The notes: generated by a model from the letters alone, not told the origin. A stretch of 5,452 nucleotides of DNA from JBAXGE01 sp044344145 (GCA_044344145.1 JBIJDM010000198.1:1-5452); one strand, 5' to 3'; counted from the first letter of the stretch, positions 1 through 5,269 are shown. Made by a program: numbers and translations.

Positions 1-1329
1 GGGGGGGAATTGGGCGGCGGGTGGGCCGTGGCGGTTCAGGGGGTGGACGCCGTAGTAGTCGAAGACCTCGATATTGCCCCAGCCCAGGGCGGCGGACCAG
101 CCGGGGGGCAGTTGGCGCATCTCGACGGCGACGGCGCGGTAGTCGTCGCGGGCGTAGCGGGGATTGGTAAAGTAATTGACGTTGGAGAGGGCGGCGAGGA
201 TGGCCCAGAGGGTGAGTACCCAAGGGCCGAGGGTGACGCTGCGCAGGAGTACGAGGCCCAGGGCGATCAGGGGGAGCAGGCCGAGGAGGTGCCGGGGGGC
301 GAGTTGGAGTTTGGTGAGGGTGGCGAAGGCGCCGGCGGTCAGCAGGCCGATGAGCAGGCCCCCCCACGCCCAGCGGGCGGGGTGGAGTGTGGTGTGGGGT
401 GCGTGGGGGGCGCGGGGTTTGAGGCAGCTTAGTAGCGCGAGGAGGCCCACGCTGGCCAGACATACACCTGCGAGCGCGAGGGCGGGGATATAGGCGGTGA
501 GGGCGGTGGACAGGCCTTCGCGCATGTCGGCGAGGGGCGGGCCCCAGGTGGTGCCGAAGAGCAGGGCGTAGAAGCCGTAGGCGAGATTCATCAGAGGCAG
601 GCCGGGGGCGCTGGCGACACCACTGGTGGGGAGTGAGAGGCGAAGATAGAGATACCACCCCACCACCACGGCGGTGATTCTGACCACGGTGAATAGAGCG
701 CGGAAGCGCAGGCGCCCGCCGGCGAGATAGAACCCGGCGAGCAGGCCGGCGAGGGGAATGACGAAGAGCAGATTGCTCAGGAGGCCCAGTGCGACCACGG
801 CGGGGAGTGGCCAACGGTGGCGCGAGGTGGGGGCGACGGCGAGGTGGCTTAAGCAACCGAGCAAAAGCGTGGAGGCAAGCAGGACGAGGCTATAGGGGCG
901 GATTTCCTGACTGTAGAGCACGGCGAGGGGTAACAGGGCGAAGATCATGAGGCCCAGCAGGCGCGCGGAGGCGGTCAGCAGGTGGCGCGTGGCCCACCAC
1001 CAGGCGGGGAGGACCGCGGTGCCCAGGAGGATGGAGAGCAGGCGCGCGGCGAGTTCGCCGGGGCCGAAGAGTTGTTGCCAGAACCAGAGCAGGTAGAGGT
1101 GCAGGGGTTGGAAGCGTTCGCTGGCGGAGGCGACGAAGATGCGCTGGGTGAGTTCGGACAGGTCGGGGGCGCTGGCGGCCCAGAGGCTGGTGCCTTCGTC
1201 ATACCAGACGCTTTGGCTGGTGGGCCAGAGGCCGCGCAGTAGCCCCCCCACCAGCATGACCACGACGGGCCAGAGCCAGACGGGCGTATTGGAGGTTGCC
1301 GGGATGCGGGCGGTGATGTGATCCGACAT
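1..1329 (-). CDS. GT39/ArnT-like membrane glycosyltransferase (partial, C-terminus beyond left edge)
   Basis: This frame is open for 443 codons from an ATG at 1329 and leaves the window without a stop. The product is a hydrophobic multi-span protein with the layout of the dolichyl/polyprenyl-phosphate-sugar transferase superfamily (GT39, ArnT, PMT). An N-terminal membrane segment (about residues 17-35) is followed by VWYDEG, with the acidic pair D44-E45 where the family has its catalytic carboxylate. Next come FQPLHLYLLWFW (73-84), FGPGELAARLLSILLG (88-103) and the signature QEIRPY (141-146), then several leucine- and alanine-rich segments. Near the edge is NPRYARDDYRAVA, typical of the extracytoplasmic end. 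Such enzymes move a sugar from a lipid carrier to lipid A, protein or another glycan on the outer membrane face; the acceptor cannot be told. The start lies 14 bp after the stop of the family 2 glycosyltransferase, so the two are probably co-transcribed. No clear Shine-Dalgarno is seen. Two or three 7-bp G/C runs lie in the frame. Confidence 0.85.
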   Translation of the reverse strand, partial: MSDHITARIPATSNTPVWLWPVVVMLVGGLLRGLWPTSQSVWYDEGTSLWAASAPDLSELTQRIFVASASERFQPLHLYLLWFWQQLFGPGELAARLLSILLGTAVLPAWWWATRHLLTASARLLGLMIFALLPLAVLYSQEIRPYSLVLLASTLLLGCLSHLAVAPTSRHRWPLPAVVALGLLSNLLFVIPLAGLLAGFYLAGGRLRFRALFTVVRITAVVVGWYLYLRLSLPTSGVASAPGLPLMNLAYGFYALLFGTTWGPPLADMREGLSTALTAYIPALALAGVCLASVGLLALLSCLKPRAPHAPHTTLHPARWAWGGLLIGLLTAGAFATLTKLQLAPRHLLGLLPLIALGLVLLRSVTLGPWVLTLWAILAALSNVNYFTNPRYARDDYRAVAVEMRQLPPGWSAALGWGNIEVFDYYGVHPLNRHGPPAAQFPP

Positions 1330-1343
1330 GGGGGCGTATCCAT

Positions 1344-2048
1344 TTAGAGACGCGGGCGGCAGCGCAGGGTCTGCCAGAGCGAGCGCACGGCGGCTTTCCA
1401 GAGGGTCCAGCGCACCAGCGACACAGCGCCGGTGTGACGGCCGTGATGGGGTACGGGGATCCAGGTCACCGCGCAGCGATTGCGAACCCAGGCGGCGGAT
1501 AAAATAACATTGGGGGAAAAGGTCGTGGGGGGAATCTGGGCGCACAAACGGGCGAGGGTGGCGGATTCCATGAGGCGGAAGGGAACGTTGACATCGTGGA
1601 CTTCGCCGCCGGCGAGGAATTGGACGACCCGTCGGGCGGTGGAGGTAAGGATACGGCGGGAGGCGCTTTGGGCGCGGCCGACGCGGTAGCCGATGACGGC
1701 GGACTGGCCGGCGCGGGCGGCCCAGAGGGTGGCGAAGTGTTCGGGTTTGACTTCGTCGTCGCTGTCGCATTGGAAGACCCACGCGGCCCGGGGGCAGGCG
1801 CGGGCGTAGCCTTCCAAAATGGTGGGGCCATGGCCGGAGTTGGGTTTGTGGATGATTTCGGTGCGGGGATGGCCGGCGAATTTGGATAGTTCGGCGGCGG
1901 TGCCATCGCGGGAGCCGTCGTTGAGGACGCAGATGAGGTAGTTGAGGCCGAGTTGGCCGAGGACATCGTGCCAGGCTGTGAGGACGGCAGCGATGCACTC
2001 GGCCTCGTTATAGACCGGCATGACCAGACATAAATCCAATTCCGCCAT
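1344..2048 (-). CDS. Family 2 glycosyltransferase (polyprenyl-phosphate sugar synthase-like)
   Basis: A 234-residue GT-A fold glycosyltransferase starting at ATG 2048 and ending in TAA. The visible family 2 motifs are the N-terminal strand and loop LVMPVYNE (8-15), LNDGSRDGT (42-50, D44 and D48 for nucleotide contact), the glycine-rich NSGHGP (70-75), and an acidic CDSDDE (94-99) in the place of the metal-binding DxD. Length and order resemble DPM1/GtrB-type enzymes, which charge undecaprenyl phosphate or a similar carrier with a sugar on the cytoplasmic side. No long C-terminal membrane pair is evident; the C-terminus is basic and tryptophan-rich (RWTLWKAAVRSLWQ), perhaps membrane-associating. 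The adjacent GT39-type gene is a natural partner, using the lipid-linked sugar on the other side of the membrane; that pairing is inference. The start codon has no obvious Shine-Dalgarno, but the N-terminus aligns with the usual start of the domain. The donor sugar is not predictable. Confidence 0.88.
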   Translation of the reverse strand: MAELDLCLVMPVYNEAECIAAVLTAWHDVLGQLGLNYLICVLNDGSRDGTAAELSKFAGHPRTEIIHKPNSGHGPTILEGYARACPRAAWVFQCDSDDEVKPEHFATLWAARAGQSAVIGYRVGRAQSASRRILTSTARRVVQFLAGGEVHDVNVPFRLMESATLARLCAQIPPTTFSPNVILSAAWVRNRCAVTWIPVPHHGRHTGAVSLVRWTLWKAAVRSLWQTLRCRPRL

Positions 2049-2078
2049 GCAGATACCGCCAAAAAGACCGCGAAGCGT

Positions 2079-2084
2079 AGTATA
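2079..2084 (-). promoter_or_regulatory. Possible -10 box for the glycosyltransferase pair
   Basis: On the minus strand this reads TATACT, five of six matches to TATAAT, about 31 bp upstream of the start at 2048. No good -35 element is seen at 16-18 bp spacing, so this is tentative. Confidence 0.3.
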
Positions 2085-2173
2085 TGCGTGAGGATAGCCG
2101 TGGAAGGCAGCGGGGGCAACTGGGAGCGGGTGGCTGGGGAGGTGTTTTAGGGGGCGCTAAGTTTGGTTGCGGG

Positions 2174-2204
2174 TTAACATGGCAGGCGGCGCTTATGCTA
2201 AACT
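2174..2204 (+). promoter_or_regulatory. Possible promoter for the DedA-family gene
   Basis: TTAACA (2174-2179, five of six to TTGACA) is followed 19 bp later by TAAACT (2199-2204, four of six to TATAAT), ending about 31 bp before the chosen start. The spacing is longer than ideal. An overlapping TATGCT (2194-2199) is an alternative -10 but lies only 14 bp from the -35. This 2049-2235 interval separates divergent genes and holds nothing else recognisable. Confidence 0.3.
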
Positions 2205-2235
2205 ATAGGGCTTAGGTTTTATAGGTGGAATGCGT

Positions 2236-2910
2236 ATGAAAGCTTGGTTGTTGGCGTTTTTTATTGCCGTGTTGACGCACGGGTCGTATTTCGGCTTGAT
2301 CGGCGTGCTGTTGGCGGCCGGGCTGGGGTTGCCGTTGCCGGAGGATATCCCGCTGTTTCTGGCGGGGAATATCTGTTCGCCGGAGGGGTTGCTGGTTAAG
2401 GCGGGCAGCGAGCCGGCGAATTTATATGTGATGATGCTGGCGGGGATGGTGGGGGTTTTGGCGGGTGATACGTTTGTATTTTATGTGGGCCGGCACGGGC
2501 TGGGTGGGAACAATATCGTGGCCCGGCATATCCGTAAGGTGATGACGCCATCGCGGCGGGCGAAGGTGGACCACCACTTCCACCGGTTCGGGGCGTTTAC
2601 GGTGTTTATCGGGCGGTTTGCCCCGGGGCTGCGGTCGCTGGTGTTTGCGTCGGCGGGGATGAGCAAAATGGCATACTGGAAATTCATGCTGATCGACGGC
2701 TTTGCGGCGAGTATAAGCGTGCCGGTGTTTATCTGGCTGGGGTATCATTTCGCAGCGGAACTGGCGTGGTTGCTGGGGAAGGTGGACTCGGTGCAGCAGG
2801 TGGTGATGATATTGCTGGGGGCGGGCGCGGTGGCTGGAGCGGGCTATTGGGGCTATCGCTGGTATCAGCGGCGCAAGCAGCAAAAGAGCACATATCCGCC
2901 GGTTTCATGA
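2236..2910 (+). CDS. DedA-family integral membrane protein
   Basis: A 224-residue membrane protein of the DedA/SNARE-associated (VTT domain) family. Motifs in order: PLPEDIPLFLAG (33-44, with the conserved acidic pair E36-D37), GDTFVFYVGR (77-86), and the family hallmark FIGRFAPGLRSLVFASAG (124-141), with R127 and R133 matching the arginines known to matter in YqjA/YghB. Several hydrophobic segments follow, ending in a basic cytoplasmic tail (RWYQRRKQQK). Members act in the inner membrane and are linked to undecaprenyl-phosphate or phospholipid flipping and to proton-motive-force-dependent stress tolerance; the role of this copy is inferred only. Two ATGs lie 6 bp apart (2230 and 2236). The ribosome binding site AGGTGG (2223-2228) is 1 bp from the first and 7 bp from the second, so I chose 2236. 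The gene stands alone, with a repeat starting 2 bp after its stop. Confidence 0.9.
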   Translation: MKAWLLAFFIAVLTHGSYFGLIGVLLAAGLGLPLPEDIPLFLAGNICSPEGLLVKAGSEPANLYVMMLAGMVGVLAGDTFVFYVGRHGLGGNNIVARHIRKVMTPSRRAKVDHHFHRFGAFTVFIGRFAPGLRSLVFASAGMSKMAYWKFMLIDGFAASISVPVFIWLGYHFAAELAWLLGKVDSVQQVVMILLGAGAVAGAGYWGYRWYQRRKQQKSTYPPVS

Positions 2911-2912
2911 GG

Positions 2913-2954
2913 GGAGGAGTCAATTACGAATTACGAATTGTGGGACGGGGGGAG
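2913..2954 (+). repeat. Composite intergenic repeat, copy 1 (after dedA-family gene)
   Basis: This copy starts 2 bp after the DedA-family stop. The first 27 bp (2913-2939: GGAGGAGTC, then tandem AATTACG units) are identical to 4291-4317. The end module (2936-2954, AATTG-N-GGGACGGGGGGAG) matches 4328-4346 except for one base. A degenerate form of the third module (2968-2982) matches the second copy at 13 of 15 positions. Low GC in the AATTACG part contrasts with the surroundings. Confidence 0.8.
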
Positions 2955-3015
2955 TGGAACAACGGTAGACGCGGAAGGGCGCTTATCCCCCGGTGTCTTG
3001 AGGGGAATTTTAGGG

Positions 3016-3043
3016 TTGGCCGGGACAGATTCCGTGTTACAAT
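3016..3043 (+). promoter_or_regulatory. Probable sigma70-type promoter for corA
   Basis: TTGGCC (3016-3021) and TACAAT (3038-3043, five of six to TATAAT) are separated by 16 bp. Transcription would start near 3050, giving a leader of roughly 28 nt before the TTG start. This is the best promoter-like sequence in the window. It lies downstream of the repeat, so corA probably has its own promoter rather than depending on the upstream gene. Confidence 0.5.
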
Positions 3044-3066
3044 GAGGCGGTTTGTGACGCCAGCCG

Positions 3067-3072
3067 AAGGAG
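3067..3072 (+). promoter_or_regulatory. Ribosome binding site that fixes the corA TTG start
   Basis: AAGGAG lies 6 bp before the TTG at 3079. The first in-frame ATG comes 18 codons later with no comparable site, so the TTG is the likely start. Confidence 0.7.
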
Positions 3073-3078
3073 CCTGAA

Positions 3079-4290
3079 TTGGACGAGAAGAGCCGTCATG
3101 CAGAGATTGATACCAACGCGGCCACGCAGGTAATGGACGCGGCGGAGCTGGCGTCGGCGAATGCGGCGACGGACCAGGAAGTGCTGGGGATGGACCTGCC
3201 GGTGGTGCATCTGCCCAATCCGGGGGCCGGGGCGGGGATCGAACACCACGAAATCACCAAGCTGCCTTCGCAGGCGGGCGAAACGATCATCACGTGTATT
3301 GATTACAGCGCCGAAAAAATCACGGTCGAGAAAGTGGAGGATCTGGAATTTTTCATGATCTATCACCGGCCGGAATGGGCGTCGGTGCGCTGGATCAATG
3401 TGGACGGCCTGAGCGACATGAATGTGATTCATGCCTTCGCGGAGAAATATGACATTCATCCGCTGGCGGTGGAGGATATTCTGTCGGTGGGCAACCAACG
3501 GCCCAAGGTGGATTATTACGGCGATGAGGGGGTGAAGGCGCGGCTGTTCATGATTCTGCGCATGGTGGAAATGAAGTCCGACCATATCGCCACGGAATCC
3601 ATCGCGATGATTCTGGGACACAAGACCATCATCACGTTCCAACCCACGCCGGGGGATGTGTGGGACAACGTGCGGCAGCGGCTGCAAAGCCGGGGCAACC
3701 GGCTGCGTTCGGCGGATGCGTCGTTTCTGGCGTACACGCTGATTGATGCGATGGTGGATAATTGTTATCCGATTCTGGAATATTACGGCGAACGGCTGGA
3801 GACGCTGGAAGAGGAAGTGATTGAAAATCCGCAGCGGCCCACGATCATGCAAATCCATGCCATCAAGCGCGAACTGCTGCTCCTGCGGCGGGCGCTGTGG
3901 CCGATGCGCGATGTGGTGATGGGGTTGCAGCGGGAAAGCCACGAATGCCTGAGCGCCCAGAGCCAGACGTATCTGCGCGATGCGTATGACCATGTGGTGA
4001 TTCTGCTGGAAATGATTGACACGTACCGCGAAGTGGGCACGGGGCTGACGGAAATTTATATGTCGAGCCTGTCCAACCGCATGAACGAAATCATGAAGGT
4101 GCTGACGCTGATGACGAGCATCTTTGTGCCGTTGACGTTCCTGGCCGGGGTGTATGGGATGAATTTCAAGTTCCAGCCGGAATTCCAGTGGGAATGGTCG
4201 TATCCGATTTTCTGGGGTATCTGTATCACGCTGGCGACGATCATGATTGTGTGGTTCCGGCGGCGGGGCTGGATTAGTTCGCGGAAGTGA
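3079..4290 (+). CDS. corA: CorA-family magnesium/cobalt transporter
   Basis: A 403-residue CorA-type divalent cation channel of the inner membrane, which works as a homopentamer carrying Mg2+ (also Co2+ or Ni2+). The cytoplasmic domain contains HPLAVEDIL (127-135), QRPKVDYY (140-147) and ITFQPTPGDVW (185-195). The long helices hold FLAYTLIDAMVDNCYPILEYY (216-236) and ERLETLEEEVIENP. Then comes MNEIMKVLTLMTSIFVPLTFLAG with the first membrane helix (about 341-359), the diagnostic GMN selectivity motif at 360-362, an acidic, tryptophan-rich loop, the second helix (about 376-393) and a basic tail (FRRRGWISSRK). The family is usually about 320-370 residues. The surplus is an N-terminal stretch of about 60 residues that is alanine-rich and acidic and probably flexible. 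Start is TTG, supported by AAGGAG 6 bp upstream. The gene is single, with its own promoter, and is followed directly by a repeat. Confidence 0.95.
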   Translation: MDEKSRHAEIDTNAATQVMDAAELASANAATDQEVLGMDLPVVHLPNPGAGAGIEHHEITKLPSQAGETIITCIDYSAEKITVEKVEDLEFFMIYHRPEWASVRWINVDGLSDMNVIHAFAEKYDIHPLAVEDILSVGNQRPKVDYYGDEGVKARLFMILRMVEMKSDHIATESIAMILGHKTIITFQPTPGDVWDNVRQRLQSRGNRLRSADASFLAYTLIDAMVDNCYPILEYYGERLETLEEEVIENPQRPTIMQIHAIKRELLLLRRALWPMRDVVMGLQRESHECLSAQSQTYLRDAYDHVVILLEMIDTYREVGTGLTEIYMSSLSNRMNEIMKVLTLMTSIFVPLTFLAGVYGMNFKFQPEFQWEWSYPIFWGICITLATIMIVWFRRRGWISSRK

Positions 4291-4380
4291 GGAGGAGTCA
4301 ATTACGAATTACGAATTAACAATTACGAATTGGGGGACGGGGGGAGATTGACCACGGAGGACACGGAAGGGCACGGAAAT
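4291..4380 (+). repeat. Composite intergenic repeat, copy 2 (after corA)
   Basis: This copy begins at the base after the corA stop. Layout: GGAGGAGTC plus tandem AATTACG units (4291-4317, identical to 2913-2939); an extra AACAATTACGAATT unit not present in copy 1 (4318-4331); a G-rich module (4328-4346, 18 of 19 identical to 2936-2954); then three units with a CACGGA core at 4353, 4362 and 4372. The last block resembles ACCACGGAGG-ACACGG spacers I recall from environmental PVC-type genomes (not verified). No gene is seen in 4291-4487: short frames here simply translate the repeat. Confidence 0.8.
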
Positions 4381-4420
4381 GAGGGGAGGGGATGGGGGGA
4401 TTCGGCCTGGGGGAGGCGTA

Positions 4421-4451
4421 GGACACAACACCCGCGAGTAGCGAGGTGTCC
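4421..4451. repeat. Strong hairpin in intergenic DNA
   Basis: The segment opens with GGACAC and closes with GTGTCC (6 bp). An alternative inner pairing is ACACC with GGTGT and then CGC with GCG around a GAGTA loop, with one bulged A. No T-run follows on either strand, so it is not a classical intrinsic terminator. It resembles a REP-type palindrome, but only one copy is present in this window. Confidence 0.55.
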
Positions 4452-4484
4452 CATGGGTTCGCCCCCCCTACTAATAGAAAGGTT

Positions 4485-4516
4485 GTTTCAATCCACGCCC
4501 GAGAGTAAGTCGGGCT
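4485..4516 (-). repeat. Solitary type I-C-like CRISPR repeat sequence (no array)
   Basis: On the minus strand these 32 nt end in GCGTGGATTGAAAC, the usual 3' end of many type I-C repeats. Just before that end is a perfect 6-bp stem (GCCCGA at 4497-4502 pairing with TCGGGC at 4510-4515) around a 7-nt loop, which is the expected fold, position and total length. No second copy occurs at repeat-spacer distance on either side and no cas gene is in the window, so this is not an array. It overlaps the 3' end of the broken frame at 4488-4679 and supplies that frame's TGA. It may be an array remnant, a mobile solo repeat or chance. Confidence 0.4.
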
Positions 4517-4679
4517 CGCCCTCGTGGAATCGTTCGAGGATGGTGCTCAGTAACGCCTGCCAGTTGACACCGTATTTGGCTTCATTAGGACCAACTTCTT
4601 ATGTGTAAAACCCGCCACGTGCCAAATTACACTCATTAATGACAAACTTTCGAGCTTCTACTTTTAGGCACTCAAGCAT
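4488..4679 (-). pseudogene. Small hypothetical reading frame interrupted by an in-frame TAA
   Basis: An ATG at 4679 overlaps the last codons of the small membrane protein gene. The frame reads 26 codons (MLECLKVEARKF...GGFYT), meets TAA at 4599-4601, and continues in the same frame for 36 more codons (EVGPNEAKYGVNWQALL...LLSGVD) to TGA at 4488-4490. The second half looks protein-like, with a plausible amphipathic helix (VNWQALLSTILERF) and balanced charge. This suggests a gene of about 62 residues broken by one nonsense change, or the tail of a longer protein. A single base error would restore it (for example TAA for CAA). I do not recognise the family. No good ribosome binding site is seen, so translation would depend on coupling to the upstream gene. 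The 3' end coincides with the CRISPR-repeat-like sequence. Confidence 0.35.
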
Positions 4680-4908
4680 GCAAGCTAAAGAGAATAAAAA
4701 CAATGATGTCCGAAAAGAATGGGACCCATATCACGATAGACCATAATGCAAAAAGTACACCCCCAACACATGAAAAAATAACAACCCACGCGTTATATTT
4801 TTTGATACGCGCAATCAAATATACTACCGCCATGCCAACCATCAAAACGGGCGCAATCAATTTTATTTCATTGCACAAAAGCATGTAATACAACAAATTT
4901 TCAACCAT
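4672..4908 (-). CDS. Small hypothetical membrane protein in an AT-rich island
   Basis: A 78-residue hydrophobic protein starting at ATG 4908 with a good ribosome binding site: GGAG (4916-4919 on the complement) 7 nt before the start. Predicted membrane segments are about 17-34 and 40-62, with a further hydrophobic stretch at 63-76, separated by a basic turn (RIKKYN, 34-39) that should face the cytoplasm. There is no signal peptidase motif and no recognisable family. Base composition is foreign to the window: about 37% G+C over 4741-4920, and on the + strand C outnumbers G (47 to 20 by my count), opposite to all neighbouring DNA. This suggests recent acquisition. It overlaps the downstream broken frame and lies just downstream of the disrupted coaD. 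It could be an immunity- or toxin-like small protein, but nothing in the sequence proves that. Confidence 0.6.
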   Translation of the reverse strand: MVENLLYYMLLCNEIKLIAPVLMVGMAVVYLIARIKKYNAWVVIFSCVGGVLFALWSIVIWVPFFSDIIVFILFSLHA

Positions 4909-4980
4909 AGTGAGTCTCCATAAATCCCTAGATTGAGCATCGCAATATCACGGTCATCGTCCATGCCGTCGAAAGATAAC

Positions 4981-5016
4981 TCTAGCAGGTGTTATGAAGA
5001 CGGTTTCCATGCCGGG
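4981..5016 (-). pseudogene. coaD: Out-of-frame scrap of the coaD C-terminal half
   Basis: In a frame shifted from the N-terminal part, the minus strand encodes PGMETVFITPAR. This matches the CoaD stretch (consensus roughly P-x-hydrophobic-E-T/S-V-F-x-x-P) that precedes the SFISSS motif. It directly follows the last conserved codon of the N-terminal piece, so about 42 residues are missing between them. Similarity to CoaD ends after this, at the start of the AT-rich island. Confidence 0.5.
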
Positions 5017-5234
5017 CTTTCGACGGTGACGTTGGGATATTGCTTGATGAGGCCGGCGATCATTTCGATGCGCTCGGCGACGGGGAACAACTCGGCCTTT
5101 TCGGGGTTTAGGCCGATGGCGACGATGAGCTGATCGAAGAGGTGACAGGAGCGGGCGATGACATCAAGATGGCCGCGGGTAAGCGGATCAAAGGTGCCGG
5201 GGAACACCGCGACTTTGGGAATATGCTGGTTCAC
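4992..5234 (-). pseudogene. coaD: Phosphopantetheine adenylyltransferase, truncated (N-terminal half only)
   Basis: CoaD transfers AMP from ATP to 4'-phosphopantetheine, the penultimate step of coenzyme A synthesis. Residues 8-73 match the N-terminal half of the roughly 160-residue enzyme: VAVFPGTFDPLTRGHLDVI with the nucleotidyltransferase T14 and H22 (T/HxGH motif), then LIVAIGLNPEKAELF with the lysine K46, and VAERIEMIAGLIKQYPNVTVES. After S73 the frame runs out in seven unrelated residues and TAA, giving 80 residues. The arginines of the GLRAVADFEYE motif and the SFISSS phosphate-binding segment are missing, so the product cannot be a normal enzyme. The start is GTG at 5234, supported by GAGG 6 nt upstream. 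A C-terminal scrap follows out of frame at 4981-5016. An intact copy must exist elsewhere if the genome is correctly assembled, since the step is essential. Confidence 0.8.
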
Positions 5235-5263
5235 AAGTTACCTCGTAATGCGGACTTAGTATG

Positions 5264-5269
5264 AGTATA
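5264..5269 (-). promoter_or_regulatory. Possible -10 box for the coaD remnant
   Basis: The minus strand reads TATACT, 29 bp before the GTG start. It is the same hexamer, at a similar distance, as that before the glycosyltransferase pair. The -35 region is poor (TTCCCT at 17 bp spacing). Confidence 0.3.

Noticed and set aside
10..432. 140-codon plus-strand frame
   Set aside because: Gly/Glu/Ala-rich antisense shadow of the GT39-like gene.
975..1343. 122-codon minus-strand frame starting at an ATG 14 bp upstream of the GT39-like start
   Set aside because: It is a Pro/Ser-rich shadow; the frame from 1329 carries the VWYDEG and QEIRPY motifs and stays open to the window edge.
1466..2119. 217-codon minus-strand frame overlapping the family 2 glycosyltransferase
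   Set aside because: It is Pro/Ser/Ala-rich with no motifs, a shifted frame of the gene whose true frame carries all the GT2 motifs.
2422..2883. 153-codon minus-strand frame opposite the DedA-family gene
   Set aside because: Its low-complexity His/Arg/Pro composition is that of an antisense shadow of a real membrane protein gene.
2981..3012. Intrinsic terminator after the DedA-family gene (TCCCC...GGGGAATTTT)
   Set aside because: The stem is only about 5 bp with an 11-12 nt loop and a short T stretch, too weak to call.
3037..3993. Long open frame (318 codons) on the minus strand opposite corA
   Set aside because: It is rich in His, Arg, Pro and Gln with no motifs, and lies wholly opposite the well-supported corA gene; it is an antisense shadow.
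4330..4608. 92-codon plus-strand frame containing LTTEDTEGHG
   Set aside because: Its first part is just the translated CACGGA spacer repeat, a common false call, and the rest lies antisense to the broken minus-strand frame.
4863..4964. 33-codon minus-strand frame (MDDDRDIAMLNLGIYG...) overlapping the start of the small membrane protein gene
   Set aside because: Its first 19 codons look protein-like and may be a remnant or leader, but it has no ribosome binding site and its end lies inside the better-supported gene in another frame.
4540..5000. Integron attC site around the AT-rich island
   Set aside because: I looked for paired RYYYAAC and GTTRRRY core sites with imperfect inverted arms at both edges and found no convincing pair.
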